Source: Alkalimonas amylolytica
GTDB taxonomy: Bacteria > Pseudomonadota > Gammaproteobacteria > Enterobacterales > Alteromonadaceae
DNA length: 64,000 nt
NCBI RefSeq assembly: GCF_900107845.1
Contig: NZ_FNRM01000013.1
Span: 1-64,000 of the forward strand
Direction: 5' to 3'
Position numbers and translations under genes: made by a program
Notes under the pieces: generated by a model
Seen by the model: the letters and a program-made list of their open reading frames with translations, nothing else
The model's database searches: none
What the model was told of the DNA's origin: nothing
Part shown: piece after piece, positions 16,801 through 27,090 of the stretch
How positions within the stretch are numbered: the stretch's first letter is position 1
How the letters are laid out: each line of letters begins with the position of its first letter

Positions 16801-17916
16801 GTCACGCCAAACTTTACCCTGGCTGGCATTTCACTTGAGCACGAGTTGTTGACACCCGCTCAGGCTGAAGGTGCCGTACCTGGTCAGTTGCAGCCAATGA
16901 CATATCAGCATCAGCGCGCTGTAACGGGTACCACTGTGGTGGATGCGCTCTTGTCCGAAGTCGGGGTGTTTCGTATCACTGCCCGGCCTTCGCCTCTGAC
17001 CTATCTTGGCATGACGATACCGCCAGCCAGCAGTCAACCGGTCGGGCGCATTACACCAGACCACTTTGCCTTGTTGTATGCTGATATTGAGCCGGGCTGT
17101 TCAGGTTTTAGCTACATGGGTCAACCAATGCGTTGGTCGATGGCCGTGCAGGCAAGAGCCTTATCCGGACAGCGAACCCATAACTACTTCGGGGATTTTG
17201 TCCGCGCCCCACAAAGCAGGCAGTTGGTGGCTGAGCAGGCTGCAAATGGGCAGGACCTAGCGGCCCGGATCAGTACCACGGCTGGCGATTTTAGCTGGCA
17301 ATTCGGTGAAGCAGTTTGGCTGGAGCAGGCAGTTACTTTTTTACGTTCAAGCGAACCGGATGGTCCTTATAGTCAACTGCAGTTTGGACTGCGTTTTCAG
17401 GATGGAGATAGTATCGGCCTGAACGGGCTTGATATGGATCCACAATCAGCCGGGGACTGTGTCGCTTCGGAAAGCTGCACGGCGGTGCAACTGGCTGGTT
17501 TACAGGACCTGCGCTATGGCCGCTTGACACTGGAAAACGCCTTTGGGCCAGAAGACATTCCTTTGCCTCTGATGCTGCGCGCCCAGTACTGGGATGGCCA
17601 GCGTTTTCGTTTATCAGAGCTGGATCAATGCACTGCGTTCAGTGCGAGCGCAGCCAGTGTCGAGGCCAGTGCAGGCCTGCCATCGATCACAGTACAAGGG
17701 CCTGGCGGATTGTTGCAACACGGTCAGAATGAAGCCCAGTCGCTCTGGTTATCTCCGCCTATGGTTCCTGGTTTCTGGCGGTGGCAATTAAGTACCGATG
17801 CATGGCTGCAATTCGACTGGAAAGGTGATGGTGAGGAAGACCCAGGTGCAGAGGCTGTCTTTGGTCGTTATCGTGGCAATCCACGGCGAATATTCTGGCG
17901 TGAACCTTTGCCTTGA
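13873..17916 (+). CDS. mshQ: MshQ, large secreted pilus-associated protein with LamG-like, lectin-like and DUF6701 regions
   Basis: This 1,347-residue protein has a clear signal peptide (MQRLLNLCCVFLCLLFASSLWA). An asparagine-rich beta region follows at about 30-185. Next is a LamG/concanavalin-type domain at about 196-405 (FSVSLWFKAD, WYHATLTRSGNQLCLYLD, GDLDEVLFF). A second jelly-roll region at about 416-676 resembles bacterial L-type lectins (FDYLAYGGSGADGLAVVLSD, GGWLGIGLDEFGNF, HRYRITVD). The C-terminal half (about 677-1347) matches the DUF6701 region typical of MshQ, ending FWREPLP. Many paired cysteines suggest disulphides in the periplasm or outside the cell. As last gene of the msh operon it is the best candidate for a tip or surface adhesin; that role is inferred. 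Confidence 0.88.
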   Translation: MQRLLNLCCVFLCLLFASSLWAQPNCQELYASPSGINPNLGANGISPFDLANVPWQTTPWPASGTTLNSGNYYFGTLNTNNFYQLSIASGARVTIFVNDNLVTNNFLRLNASGNPEQLTIVVRSNVSINNLAEINGLIYAAGSININNNDVIVGGLAATGSISVGTNTVVTRDDTAIAQLELPGLCTASPVTVPDPRALYPLDLCSTLNNSVVEDLMQQYPATGYQLTPADGKVLAGANFSSTGMSRVELPSGLLNGLTDFSVSLWFKADASNSFRQILSASNNSQDTVLELYVRNNNVLRAGLLGVYYAFGSPEPVLNNNSWYHATLTRSGNQLCLYLDANLVQCQTASAAALSVTRAALGVWWQANGTMSDPFRGDLDEVLFFSSALSVSQIQTIYNNQNDGRNYDGAVREDTCLGCFSDNFSSSVLSDDWVTSRSSGSFTPSIVNGRLRMTQAVGNQSTAATYQRLFPAADNLVVIEFDYLAYGGSGADGLAVVLSDANVTPQPGSFGGPLGYGSRANQNIPGFAGGWLGIGLDEFGNFSTEGGPGGPGRRQQSVAVRGSGSGTSGYRYLRGTCNNGATNPAGGCLNPRVDGNQANPHRYRITVDSRAAGRAWVSVERDHGTGFISLIAPFDVLAQPGQASVPENFLLSLTGSTGGSTNIHELDNVSICALRSLPVGVQIDHFEFDHSGQALTCQPETLTMRACLNADCSQLYTDPVTATLSPQPVPGGEWLGGHVINFSGGSTTVQLRRSTVGAVTVGVTGSVPGTRPLSTTLCRAGSGPKNTTSCTLNFANSGFVLEVPDGIANQPATDVRLRAVRESDPGQACVPAFANVSRSVQFWSGYITPDAAGRPVSMPVQVNGQAISLSNATPSTRSLTFDANGEALLSVNYADAGRVQLNARYQGANVTGDAGLVLQGATQFSKRPYGLCVQTAANCAAGNASCPAFVRAGEAFNVELSAHAWQDGGAAICDMPVTPNFTLAGISLEHELLTPAQAEGAVPGQLQPMTYQHQRAVTGTTVVDALLSEVGVFRITARPSPLTYLGMTIPPASSQPVGRITPDHFALLYADIEPGCSGFSYMGQPMRWSMAVQARALSGQRTHNYFGDFVRAPQSRQLVAEQAANGQDLAARISTTAGDFSWQFGEAVWLEQAVTFLRSSEPDGPYSQLQFGLRFQDGDSIGLNGLDMDPQSAGDCVASESCTAVQLAGLQDLRYGRLTLENAFGPEDIPLPLMLRAQYWDGQRFRLSELDQCTAFSASAASVEASAGLPSITVQGPGGLLQHGQNEAQSLWLSPPMVPGFWRWQLSTDAWLQFDWKGDGEEDPGAEAVFGRYRGNPRRIFWREPLP

Positions 17917-18107
17917 AGACAGGTCGAACCTCTGTTCTTATCGAAATTAGTCTTTCTGTAAGGAATTCAGCAAAAATGCTGGATAAAGCTGTTTTCTTGC
18001 GGCATTGTTACATAGAATAACCACAGAATTTTTGTCTATCCGATACCCGAGACTGCAGTCGGTCCCTTTGGTCCTGGCTTGCAGCATCCGGGCTTGAATG
18101 AGCATAA

Positions 18108-19166
<1,059 letters not shown>

Positions 19167-19208
19167 GTCACAATTCTGGTGGCAGCCCTGCGCTTTTAGG
19201 GTTGCCTG

Positions 19209-20057
19209 ATGAATCCTATCTTTGAACGCGGCCCTTCGTTGCGGCTGCGCCTTTTTTTTGCGCTGTTACTGAGTATCGGCCTGATGCTGATTGACCGCTA
19301 TACCGATAGCTCTACGCAACTGCGTAGTTATCTGACTGCAGCCGTCAGTCCGCTTTTTTACGTCGCCAGCCTGCCTCAAGTGATTTTGACGGGTGCTTCT
19401 GAGCAGTTTATGTCACATCAACGTTTGCTGGCAGAAAATGATCAGCTGCGTGAGCGCTTGTTGCGACAAAGTGGCAATCTGCAGCGGCTGGAGTTCTTAC
19501 AGCAGGAAAACAACAAGTTACGTGAGCTGCTGGGCTCAGCGCCGGTGACCGAAGGTCAGCGGCTGGTAGCGGAAGTGTTGGCCGTGTACAGTCATCCGTT
19601 CAGTCACCAGATAGTGCTGAATAAAGGCAGCAACGATGGGGTGACTGAGTTTCAGCCCATCATTGATGAGCTAGGCATTTTGGGCCAGGTGGTTAGTGTT
19701 GGTCCCACCAGCAGCCGGGCGTTGTTAATTACCGATACTACTCATGCCATTTCACTGCGGATTGAACGTACTGGCGTTGCTGTAATCGCCGAAGGCTTGG
19801 GGCAATGGGATCGCATCCGGTTGGTGCATCTGCCGCACAGTATTGATATTCAGGATGGCGATCGGCTGGTGACGTCCGGCTTGGATGGACGCTTTCCGGA
19901 GGGCTACCCAGTAGCACGGGTAAACCGGATCCAACGTGATGTCAGTCAGCCTTTTTTGCAAGTACAGGCTGAGCCTTATGCGCAGTTAGATCGCATCCGC
20001 TATGTGCTGCTGCTCTGGCCACAGACGGAGCTGGACCAGCAAGGAGACTCCGACTGA
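19209..20057 (+). CDS. mreC: MreC, rod-shape-determining protein
   Basis: This 282-residue bitopic membrane protein has a short cytoplasmic N-terminus, one membrane helix (LFFALLLSIGLMLI), a coiled coil at about 75-110 (LLAENDQLRERLLRQ) and a double beta-barrel periplasmic domain (VVSVGPTSSRALLITD, GDRLVTSGLDGRFPEGYPV). It links MreB filaments to the elongasome. It sits 42 bases after mreB and overlaps mreD by one base. Confidence 0.96.
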   Translation: MNPIFERGPSLRLRLFFALLLSIGLMLIDRYTDSSTQLRSYLTAAVSPLFYVASLPQVILTGASEQFMSHQRLLAENDQLRERLLRQSGNLQRLEFLQQENNKLRELLGSAPVTEGQRLVAEVLAVYSHPFSHQIVLNKGSNDGVTEFQPIIDELGILGQVVSVGPTSSRALLITDTTHAISLRIERTGVAVIAEGLGQWDRIRLVHLPHSIDIQDGDRLVTSGLDGRFPEGYPVARVNRIQRDVSQPFLQVQAEPYAQLDRIRYVLLLWPQTELDQQGDSD

Positions 20058-20539
20058 TGCAACGAGCTAAAGGCATAAGTGTGATTTATTTGTCCTTGTT
20101 GCTGGCGCTGATCCTGATGGTTATGCCCATGCCGGCTATGGTGAAGCTGTTCCGACCGGATTGGGCACTACTGGTTTTGTTATATTGGGTCTTGGCTTTG
20201 CCATTTCGCGCCAACATTGGTACCGCCTTTGTGGTAGGCTTTTTGGTCGATGTGCTGGTAGGAACGGTGCTTGGTGTCAATGCACTGGCTTTTTCTGTGG
20301 TAGCGTTTGTGATGGCTGCCAATCATCAGAAAATCCGCAACTTCTCGATTTTACAGCAATCATTATTGGTTGGGTTATTACTGGCTTTATACCACTTGCT
20401 GATTTTTTGGCTCAGCCACTTCTTGACCGGTGTGTATTTTTTACCGGATTACCTTTGGCCAGTACTAACCGGTACGCTGGTTTGGCCCTGGTTGTTCTGG
20501 TTGCTACGCAGGGTTCGACGACAATTTAAAGTACGGTAA
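20057..20539 (+). CDS. mreD: MreD, rod-shape-determining membrane protein
   Basis: This 160-residue, strongly hydrophobic protein has about five membrane segments. It shows the conserved RPDWALLVLLYWVLALP stretch and a GFLVDVLVGTVLGVNAL motif that defines MreD. It works with MreC in the elongasome. The start codon overlaps the mreC stop. Confidence 0.95.
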   Translation: MQRAKGISVIYLSLLLALILMVMPMPAMVKLFRPDWALLVLLYWVLALPFRANIGTAFVVGFLVDVLVGTVLGVNALAFSVVAFVMAANHQKIRNFSILQQSLLVGLLLALYHLLIFWLSHFLTGVYFLPDYLWPVLTGTLVWPWLFWLLRRVRRQFKVR

Positions 20540-20549
20540 GACAAAGGCT

Positions 20550-21122
20550 ATGAAAACAACGATTGGATTGGCTTCAGCCTCCCCGCGTCGGCATGAGCTG
20601 CTAAGCTTACTGCAACAGCCCTTTGAGCGGGTGAGCATTGATGTGGATGAGCGTTTGCTGCCAACGGAGGCAGCTGTGGACTATGTGCAGCGATTGGCCC
20701 GCACTAAAGCTGAAGCGGGCTTTGCCGCTATTGGCGGCCGGATGCCGGTACTCGGTGCCGATACCATCGTGGTGATTGACAACAAGGTACTGGGGAAACC
20801 AGTGGATGAAGCTGACTTTAAGGCCATGATGCAATTGTTGTCTGACAAGGTTCACCAGGTGCATACCGCGGTAGCGATTGCATGGCAGGGGCGGCTGCTT
20901 GAACAGTTGGTGAGCAGCCGGGTACATTTTGCACCCTTGTCCGAACAGATGATCGCTGACTATTGGCACAGTGGTGAGCCTGCTGACAAAGCTGGTGGCT
21001 ATGGTATTCAGGGTATTGGTGGCCGTTTTGTGCGATACCTGGAAGGCAGTTACAGCGCTGTGGTTGGTTTGCCCTTGTATGAGACCGATCAGCTGTTGCA
21101 ACAGCTGGAGGCAGCCAAATGA
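20550..21122 (+). CDS. maf: Maf family nucleoside triphosphate pyrophosphatase (YhdE type)
   Basis: This 190-residue Maf protein hydrolyses non-canonical or excess nucleoside triphosphates to monophosphates; the YhdE subgroup prefers dTTP/UTP. The signature LASASPRRHELL is at residues 6-17, and the catalytic VLGADTIVVI and KAGGYGIQGIGG motifs are present. It lies between mreD and rng exactly as in enterobacteria. Its stop overlaps the rng start. Confidence 0.95.
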   Translation: MKTTIGLASASPRRHELLSLLQQPFERVSIDVDERLLPTEAAVDYVQRLARTKAEAGFAAIGGRMPVLGADTIVVIDNKVLGKPVDEADFKAMMQLLSDKVHQVHTAVAIAWQGRLLEQLVSSRVHFAPLSEQMIADYWHSGEPADKAGGYGIQGIGGRFVRYLEGSYSAVVGLPLYETDQLLQQLEAAK

Positions 21123-22582
21123 GTTCTGAATTGCTGATCAATGTCACGCCGAGTGAAACCCGGGTTGCGCTGATTGAAAACGGCGTTTTGCAGGAGGTGC
21201 ATATTGAGCGCCAGGCCAAGCGAGGCATTGTCGGCAATATTTACGTCGGCAAAGTAAGCCGGGTGCTGCCTGGGATGCAGGCCGCTTTTGTCGATATAGG
21301 TTTGGACAAAGCCGCTTTTTTGCATGCGTCCGATATTGTGCAGCCGCAGGTGGCGGATGATGCCGGACAGGCCGCAATGAACCGGGACATCCGGGGCTTG
21401 GTTCGCGAAGGCCAGCTGTTGTTGGTGCAGGTGGTCAAAGATCCGCTAGGTACCAAAGGTGCCAGATTGACGACCGACATTACCCTGCCTTCCCGTTATC
21501 TGGTGTTTATGCCCGATGCCAATCATGTTGGTGTGTCCCAGCGCATTGAAAGTGAAACCGAGCGCACGCGTTTAAAAGCCGTAGTGGCAGAGTTTGTCGA
21601 TGAACACAGCGGCTACATCATCCGTACAGCTGCCGAAGGGGCCGGTGAAGAAGAGCTAAAGCAGGATGCCCGCTTTTTAAAAAAACTCTGGGCCAAAATC
21701 AGCAAGCGCAAGCAGAAAACCCGCAAAGAAGGGCGGGTCTATGAAGATCTGAACCTATCCTACCGTATCTTGCGTGATTTTATCGGCACCGATCTGGAGC
21801 GTATTCGTATCGACTCCAAGTTGACCTACCAGGAGTTGCTGGCGTTTACCGATGAGTTTATTCCGCAGATGACGCCACTGCTGGAGTACTATCCTGGCGA
21901 GCGGCCGATCTTTGATATGTTTGATGTGGAAAGCGAAATCCAGCGTGCGCTGGAGCGCAAAGTGATGCTAAAAAGTGGTGGTTATCTCATCATTGATCAG
22001 ACCGAAGCCATGACCACAGTGGATGTCAATACCGGCGCTTTCGTAGGGCACCGTAATCTGGAAGATACCATTTTTAACACCAATATCGAGGCTACTCAGG
22101 CCATTGCCCGCCAGCTTCGGTTGCGCAATCTGGGCGGTATCATTATTCTCGATTTCATCGACATGCAAAACGAAGAGCATCAGCGCCGGGTGCTGCACAG
22201 CCTGGAACTAGCCTTAAGTCGCGATCGGGCCAAAACCAACATCCATGGTTTCTCAGCCCTTGGACTGGTAGAGATGACGCGCAAAAGAACCCGGGAAAGT
22301 CTGGAACATATCCTCTGTTCGGATTGTCCAGTATGTAAAGGGCGTGGCAGTTTGAAAACGGTGGAAACCGTTTGTTTTGAAGTGCTGCGTGAAATTGTCC
22401 GGGTGAACCGCGCTTATGATGCTGATGAATTTGTCGTGTATGCCTCGCCAGAAGTAAAAGATGCACTAAGCAACGATGAGTTTCATAACCTGGCAGAGGT
22501 GCAGGTATTTATCGGCAAGCAAATCAGTGTTCAGGTAGAACCCTTGTACAACCAGGAACAATTTGATGTGGTGATGATTTAG
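21119..22582 (+). CDS. rng: Ribonuclease G
   Basis: This 487-residue endoribonuclease of the RNase E/G family matures 16S rRNA 5' ends and takes part in mRNA decay. It has an N-terminal S1 domain (about 35-120), the catalytic region with TTVDVNTGAFVG and GGIIILDFIDM supplying metal-binding aspartates, and the zinc-link motif CPVCKGRG. The length fits RNase G; there is no RNase E-type C-terminal scaffold. It overlaps maf and is followed directly by the yhdP start. Confidence 0.97.
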   Translation: MSSELLINVTPSETRVALIENGVLQEVHIERQAKRGIVGNIYVGKVSRVLPGMQAAFVDIGLDKAAFLHASDIVQPQVADDAGQAAMNRDIRGLVREGQLLLVQVVKDPLGTKGARLTTDITLPSRYLVFMPDANHVGVSQRIESETERTRLKAVVAEFVDEHSGYIIRTAAEGAGEEELKQDARFLKKLWAKISKRKQKTRKEGRVYEDLNLSYRILRDFIGTDLERIRIDSKLTYQELLAFTDEFIPQMTPLLEYYPGERPIFDMFDVESEIQRALERKVMLKSGGYLIIDQTEAMTTVDVNTGAFVGHRNLEDTIFNTNIEATQAIARQLRLRNLGGIIILDFIDMQNEEHQRRVLHSLELALSRDRAKTNIHGFSALGLVEMTRKRTRESLEHILCSDCPVCKGRGSLKTVETVCFEVLREIVRVNRAYDADEFVVYASPEVKDALSNDEFHNLAEVQVFIGKQISVQVEPLYNQEQFDVVMI

Positions 22583-25500
22583 TGCAAAAAGTGGGGCGGT
22601 TGTGTTTATTTTGTTTGCACAAGCTATGGCTATTGGCGGCCATTAGTCTGGTGTTACTGGCGGCGCTGGTGTCTATCCTGCGCTACAGCCTGCCGTATGC
22701 CGATCATTACAAATCTCAGATTGAACAACTATTATCCAATCAGTATGGTACTGAAGTCCGTATAGGTGAGCTCAGTGCCAGTTGGCAAGCCAGAGGTCCC
22801 GCCCTGTTGCTGCATGATCTGGAATTTGCCAGCGAAAGTCAGCAGCTGGGTTTTTCGGTTGCCAGAGCCAGGGTGCACCTGCACTTTTGGCATAGCTTAC
22901 GCAGTTTGCAACTGCGTTCCAGCCATGTTGAGCTTTCCGGCGTTGAACTCCGGTTAGTGGCTGAAAGCCTGGTTGGCGCGACTGAAAATGGAAGCCGGCA
23001 AGAGCCTCTGACTGACGCGTTGGAACAGCTTTTTTTCAGGCAATTACAGCAATTTACTATTCAAGACAGCAGGGTCTTGCTCGAGCTGGCGCACAGTGAT
23101 CCTCTGGTGTTGTCGGTGCGTCAGCTCAGCTGGCGCAACCAAGGTCAGCGTCATCAGGGGCAAGGTGCGATAGCGGTCGAAGGGGTCACGGGTAATAGCT
23201 TGTCCTTTGTGCTGGATCTGTATGGTGAACGCCTGGACGCCACCTTTGGGCAGCTATATCTGCAAAGTGAGCAACTGGATATTCAGCCTTGGTTGAGCCA
23301 GTTTTTGCCTGAGTTGGTCGAGCTGGACTATGCCAATGTTAATTTGCAAGCCTGGGGGCGGGTTGAGCAAGGTGCCATTCAGCGCATTCAGGTGGATTTG
23401 GCGGATAACACCCTTGGATGGCAACTCGAGCAACAAGAACATTGGTTGAAGCTAAGCCAGGGGCAATTGCTCTGGCATCCGGCTGATAGTGGCTGGTCAC
23501 TGTTTTCTTCCGAGTTACAGCTCAGCAATTCAGAGCAAAGCTATCCAGGTATCCTGCTGCAACTGCACCGCATCGATGAGCAGCTGTTGGGCCAGCTGCA
23601 GGGGCTGGAGTTGGCTGCTTTGCAACCATTAAGTGCCTTAATCGCCCAGCAACGGACCGAGTTGCAGCTTCTGACGAAGTTGCAGCCAGCTGGACAACTG
23701 ACTGAGCTGGCCTGGGCTCTGCAGCCGAATGACTGGCAGCTGCAAGCAAAGCTGGATCAACTGCACAGTCAGCCCTACGCCGATATCCCCGGTGTGCAGC
23801 GGCTCAATGGCCACTTAGTTGCAGCCACTAATTTTGCTGAGTTACGTCTGGCTAGTCAGGACAGTGCACTAGACTGGCAAGGTGCTTTCAGCCAGCCGAT
23901 GCAATTTCGGCAGCTGCAGGCAGAGTTGCAGCTTCGCTATCTGGACGATGTCTGGCAATTGCGTATGCCAAAATTTCAACTGCAAGGCAATGATGTACAG
24001 GCTGAAGCGCAGCTGGTGCTAAACTTTTCTGAGCAGGCCGAATTGTTTTTACTGGCCACTGCGGATGGGGTAGCCGTGGCCAATGCGATGCATTTTTATC
24101 CGCGCCACTATATGCCTGTCAGTATTATCGATTATTTGTCCTGGTCTTTGCTCGGTGGTGAGGTACGCAACGCGGCTACCCTTTGGCATGGCCCCTTGGG
24201 TCAGTTTCCGTTCCCTCAAAATGAAGGTGTTTTCCAATCAACCGGCCAGGTGACCCAGGGACGGATGCGCTTTCAACCGGACTGGCCAGAACTGACAGAG
24301 GTAGAAGCCTTGCTCTGGTTCGAAAATAGCCAGATGCAGATTTCCAGTTCAAAAGCGCGGTTGCAGGGGCTGGCGGTCAGTGAGTTGGTTAAAGTGCGTA
24401 TCGATGATCTGTTTCAGGCCGATACTCTGTGGATTGATATCGCGACCACGGCTGATGCGACTGAGGTGCAAAACCTGATGCAGCAGTCGCCGCTGGCCGG
24501 CTGCGGTTTGATAACGATCGGATAGATGCCAACGCTATGCAGGCCAGCTGGTCTGGGTTGCCGTTCGCGCTAAAGCTGTCTGGTCAACAAGGCAAGGAGC
24601 ACTACCAACTGGGACTGCAGCTGGATGGGCAGCAGGAGGCCGCTCAGATGCTAAGCCGAGTGCCCGTCAAGTTGCCTGAACTGGCTCATGGTGATACCAA
24701 CTGGCAGCTGCAGTTGGATGTGCAATTACCGGGTGATGGTTTTGCCTATCAGGCCCAGCTGCAGGCTAACTTTGATCAGACGGCACTGGCCTTGCCGGCT
24801 CCTTATAACAAAGCTGCTGGCGATGAGTCTGCTCTGGAGGTCTGGGTGCAGGGCGATGCTGAGCAGAGCTTGATCCGAGCTGCTTACTCCGAGCCATTGT
24901 ACTTTCAGGCACGACTGCAACACGACAGCGGCACTATGGATCAGGTGCTACTTCGACTGGGCGGGCGCCATTACGGCGTATTGGAGCCTGGCTTAGTGGT
25001 GGATGTTGAGCTGGATGCCACTGAATTACTGCCTTGGTTTGAATTATTGCTACCACCACTAACAGCTGCCAGCGAGCATCGGTCTGGGCTATGGCCTGCA
25101 CTTAGTCGGGTGCGGGGGCGGGTGGCTACGTTGCACTTGCCCGAGCAGCTGGCGTTGCACCAGACGCTGTTTGAGTTGACGCCTGCCGATGATCACTGGG
25201 CCTTGCAGCTCAATGGCGCTGAAATGGCCAGCCAATGGCGTTTTTATCATGACTGGCAGCAGCGCGGTATCGCCATTGATATGGATTATTTACGTCTTAA
25301 AGCGCAGGATGCTGAGCTTTCCCAAACGGCGGCGTTGCCAGCGGCAGAGCGGCAGCCGATGGAGTGGCTAGAGCAGTTGCCTCCCATTCGGCTGCGCTGC
25401 CAGGATTGCAGCTACGGTTCCTATGCGCTGGGACAAGTGCAGGCCGAGCTGGCCAATACGGACCAAGGGCTGGAACTTAGGCGTTTTCAGGCAGAATACA

Positions 25501-26264
25501 AACGCAACCGGCTGCAACTGAGTGGGCATTGGCAGCCAGACGGCGGCCTTGGCCTGAGCCACTTTAAAGGCAGCTTGTACAGCCCAAACTTAGGCGCCTT
25601 GCTCAGTGAGTATGAGCTGAGCACCGCTATTAGTGGCAGCCGGGCGGATGTTCAGTTTGATGTGCACTGGCAGGGCAGTCCTCTGCAATTTGGGCTGGCC
25701 AGTCTTGGAGGTACCGCCAGCTGGCAGTTGGGAGAGGGCTCTTTGTCCGAAGTCAGTGATAAGGGAGCCCGATTATTTTCGCTGTTTAGTCTAAACTCCC
25801 TGGTGCGTAAATTGCGGCTGGATTTTCGCGATGTTTTTGCTAAGGGTTTTTTCTACAACCGGATGCAAGGTGAGATTAGCCTGCACCAGGGGGTGGCGCA
25901 AACCAGCAACAGTACCATTGATGGTGTGGCGGGCAACCTCAGCATGCAGGGCTATGCCGATTTAGTGAACCGTAAACTGGATTATCAGATGACATTGGTG
26001 CCGAAAGTCACCTCTAGTTTGCCGGTGATCATCGCCTGGATGGTGAACCCGGTATCGGGTTTGGCCGCATTGGCACTGGATGAAATGTTTACCTCGGCTG
26101 AAGTGATTTCCCGTGTCAATTTTACCGTCACTGGTACCTTTGATGAGCCGGTGGTAACAGAAGTGAACCGCCACAGCACCGAAGTGCCGGTACCGGTGCG
26201 CGTTGCTCAGCCACCGAATGAAGCAGAGCAGGTGGAGCAAAATGGTCAACCTCATGGCGACTGA
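22582..26264 (+). pseudogene. yhdP: yhdP, AsmA-like envelope lipid-transport protein, disrupted
   Basis: YhdP is a very large inner-membrane protein of the AsmA-like/bridge family that helps move phospholipids to the outer membrane. Here the gene begins with GTG overlapping the rng stop, and a membrane helix (LLAAISLVLLAALVSILRY) opens the protein. The first frame runs about 640 codons to QQSPLAG, then reads into a stop at 24523-24525. A different frame, open from before 24489, carries on with LRFDNDRIDANAMQASWSG, coding-like sequence lying upstream of the first ATG in that frame (24537). It continues to 26264 and includes the conserved C-terminal AsmA region (FYNRMQGEISLHQGVAQTSN). The two parts add up to about 1,225 codons against roughly 1,270 for E. 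coli YhdP. This suggests a small internal deletion with a frame change at about 24490-24505, either real or an assembly fault. Confidence 0.85.
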
Positions 26265-27090
26265 CTGGCAGCTTACTGCTTTGCAGTGGTGCAGTGCGCC
26301 TGAGCCTGCAGTTAATCTGCAGCAAGTACGCAACTTTTTACAGCAAATACCTTTTTTTCAACGGCACCTGGTGGTGTTGCCGGAGTGTGCGTTGATTTTT
26401 GGTGGGCCGGAGGGCTGGCAGCATGGCTTTCAAGAGCCGCTAGGGCAGGGCCACTGGCAGCAGCAACTGGCTGCTTTGGCCCGTGAGTTTCAGCTTTACC
26501 TGTTACTGGGCTCTTTTCCAACCAAAAGCACAGATCCCACCCGTTTTTATGCCTCCAGCTTGTTGTTTGGCCCAGATGGTCGCCTGCTGGCGGATTATCA
26601 GAAACTGCATTTGTTTGATGTTCAGGTTGTCGATAATACCGGCAGTTACCGCGAGTCGGACAGCACCATGGCCGGTGAAAAAGTCACTCTGGCCGATTGC
26701 GAGGGGCTGAAGCTTGGCTTGACGATATGCTATGATGTGCGTTTCCCCGGCCTGATGCAGCAATTGGCGGCGCAGGGCATGCAGCTGCTGGCGGTGCCCT
26801 CGGCTTTTACCAAAGTCACCGGCGCAGCCCACTGGCACAGCCTGCTACGGGCCAGGGCCATCGAAACCCAGTGCTTTGTGGTAGCGCCAAACCAAACCGG
26901 TCAGCATGCCAATGGCCGTGAGACCTTTGGCCATAGCCTGATTATTGATCCCTACGGTCGGGTGCTGGCGGATGCCGGCGTTGAGCCAGGCTGGATTAGC
27001 TGCCGTATTGACCTGAACGAATTGATGGCCGTGCGTCAGGCCATGCCACTTTGGCAACACAACCGTTTTAACTGTGAGTTGACACCATGA
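26242..27090 (+). CDS. Carbon-nitrogen hydrolase (nitrilase superfamily, Nit/YbeM-like)
   Basis: This protein of about 282 residues is a nitrilase-superfamily amidase. The catalytic triad is visible as Glu in LVVLPECAL, Lys in DYQKLHLFD and Cys in [10 protein letters not shown], followed by the [16 protein letters not shown] region. Relatives with this neighbourhood (between yhdP and tldD) are Nit-type amidases that may hydrolyse damaged glutathione or omega-amides. The start at 26242 has GGAG four bases upstream; 26254 is an alternative. It overlaps the yhdP end and the tldD start, so the three genes form a transcription unit. Confidence 0.9.
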   Translation: MVNLMATDWQLTALQWCSAPEPAVNLQQVRNFLQQIPFFQRHLVVLPECALIFGGPEGWQHGFQEPLGQGHWQQQLAALAREFQLYLLLGSFPTKSTDPTRFYASSLLFGPDGRLLADYQKLHLFDVQVVDNTGSYRESDSTMAGEKVTLADCEGLKLGLTICYDVRFPGLMQQLAAQGMQLLAVPSAFTKVTGAAHWHSLLRARAIETQCFVVAPNQTGQHANGRETFGHSLIIDPYGRVLADAGVEPGWISCRIDLNELMAVRQAMPLWQHNRFNCELTP

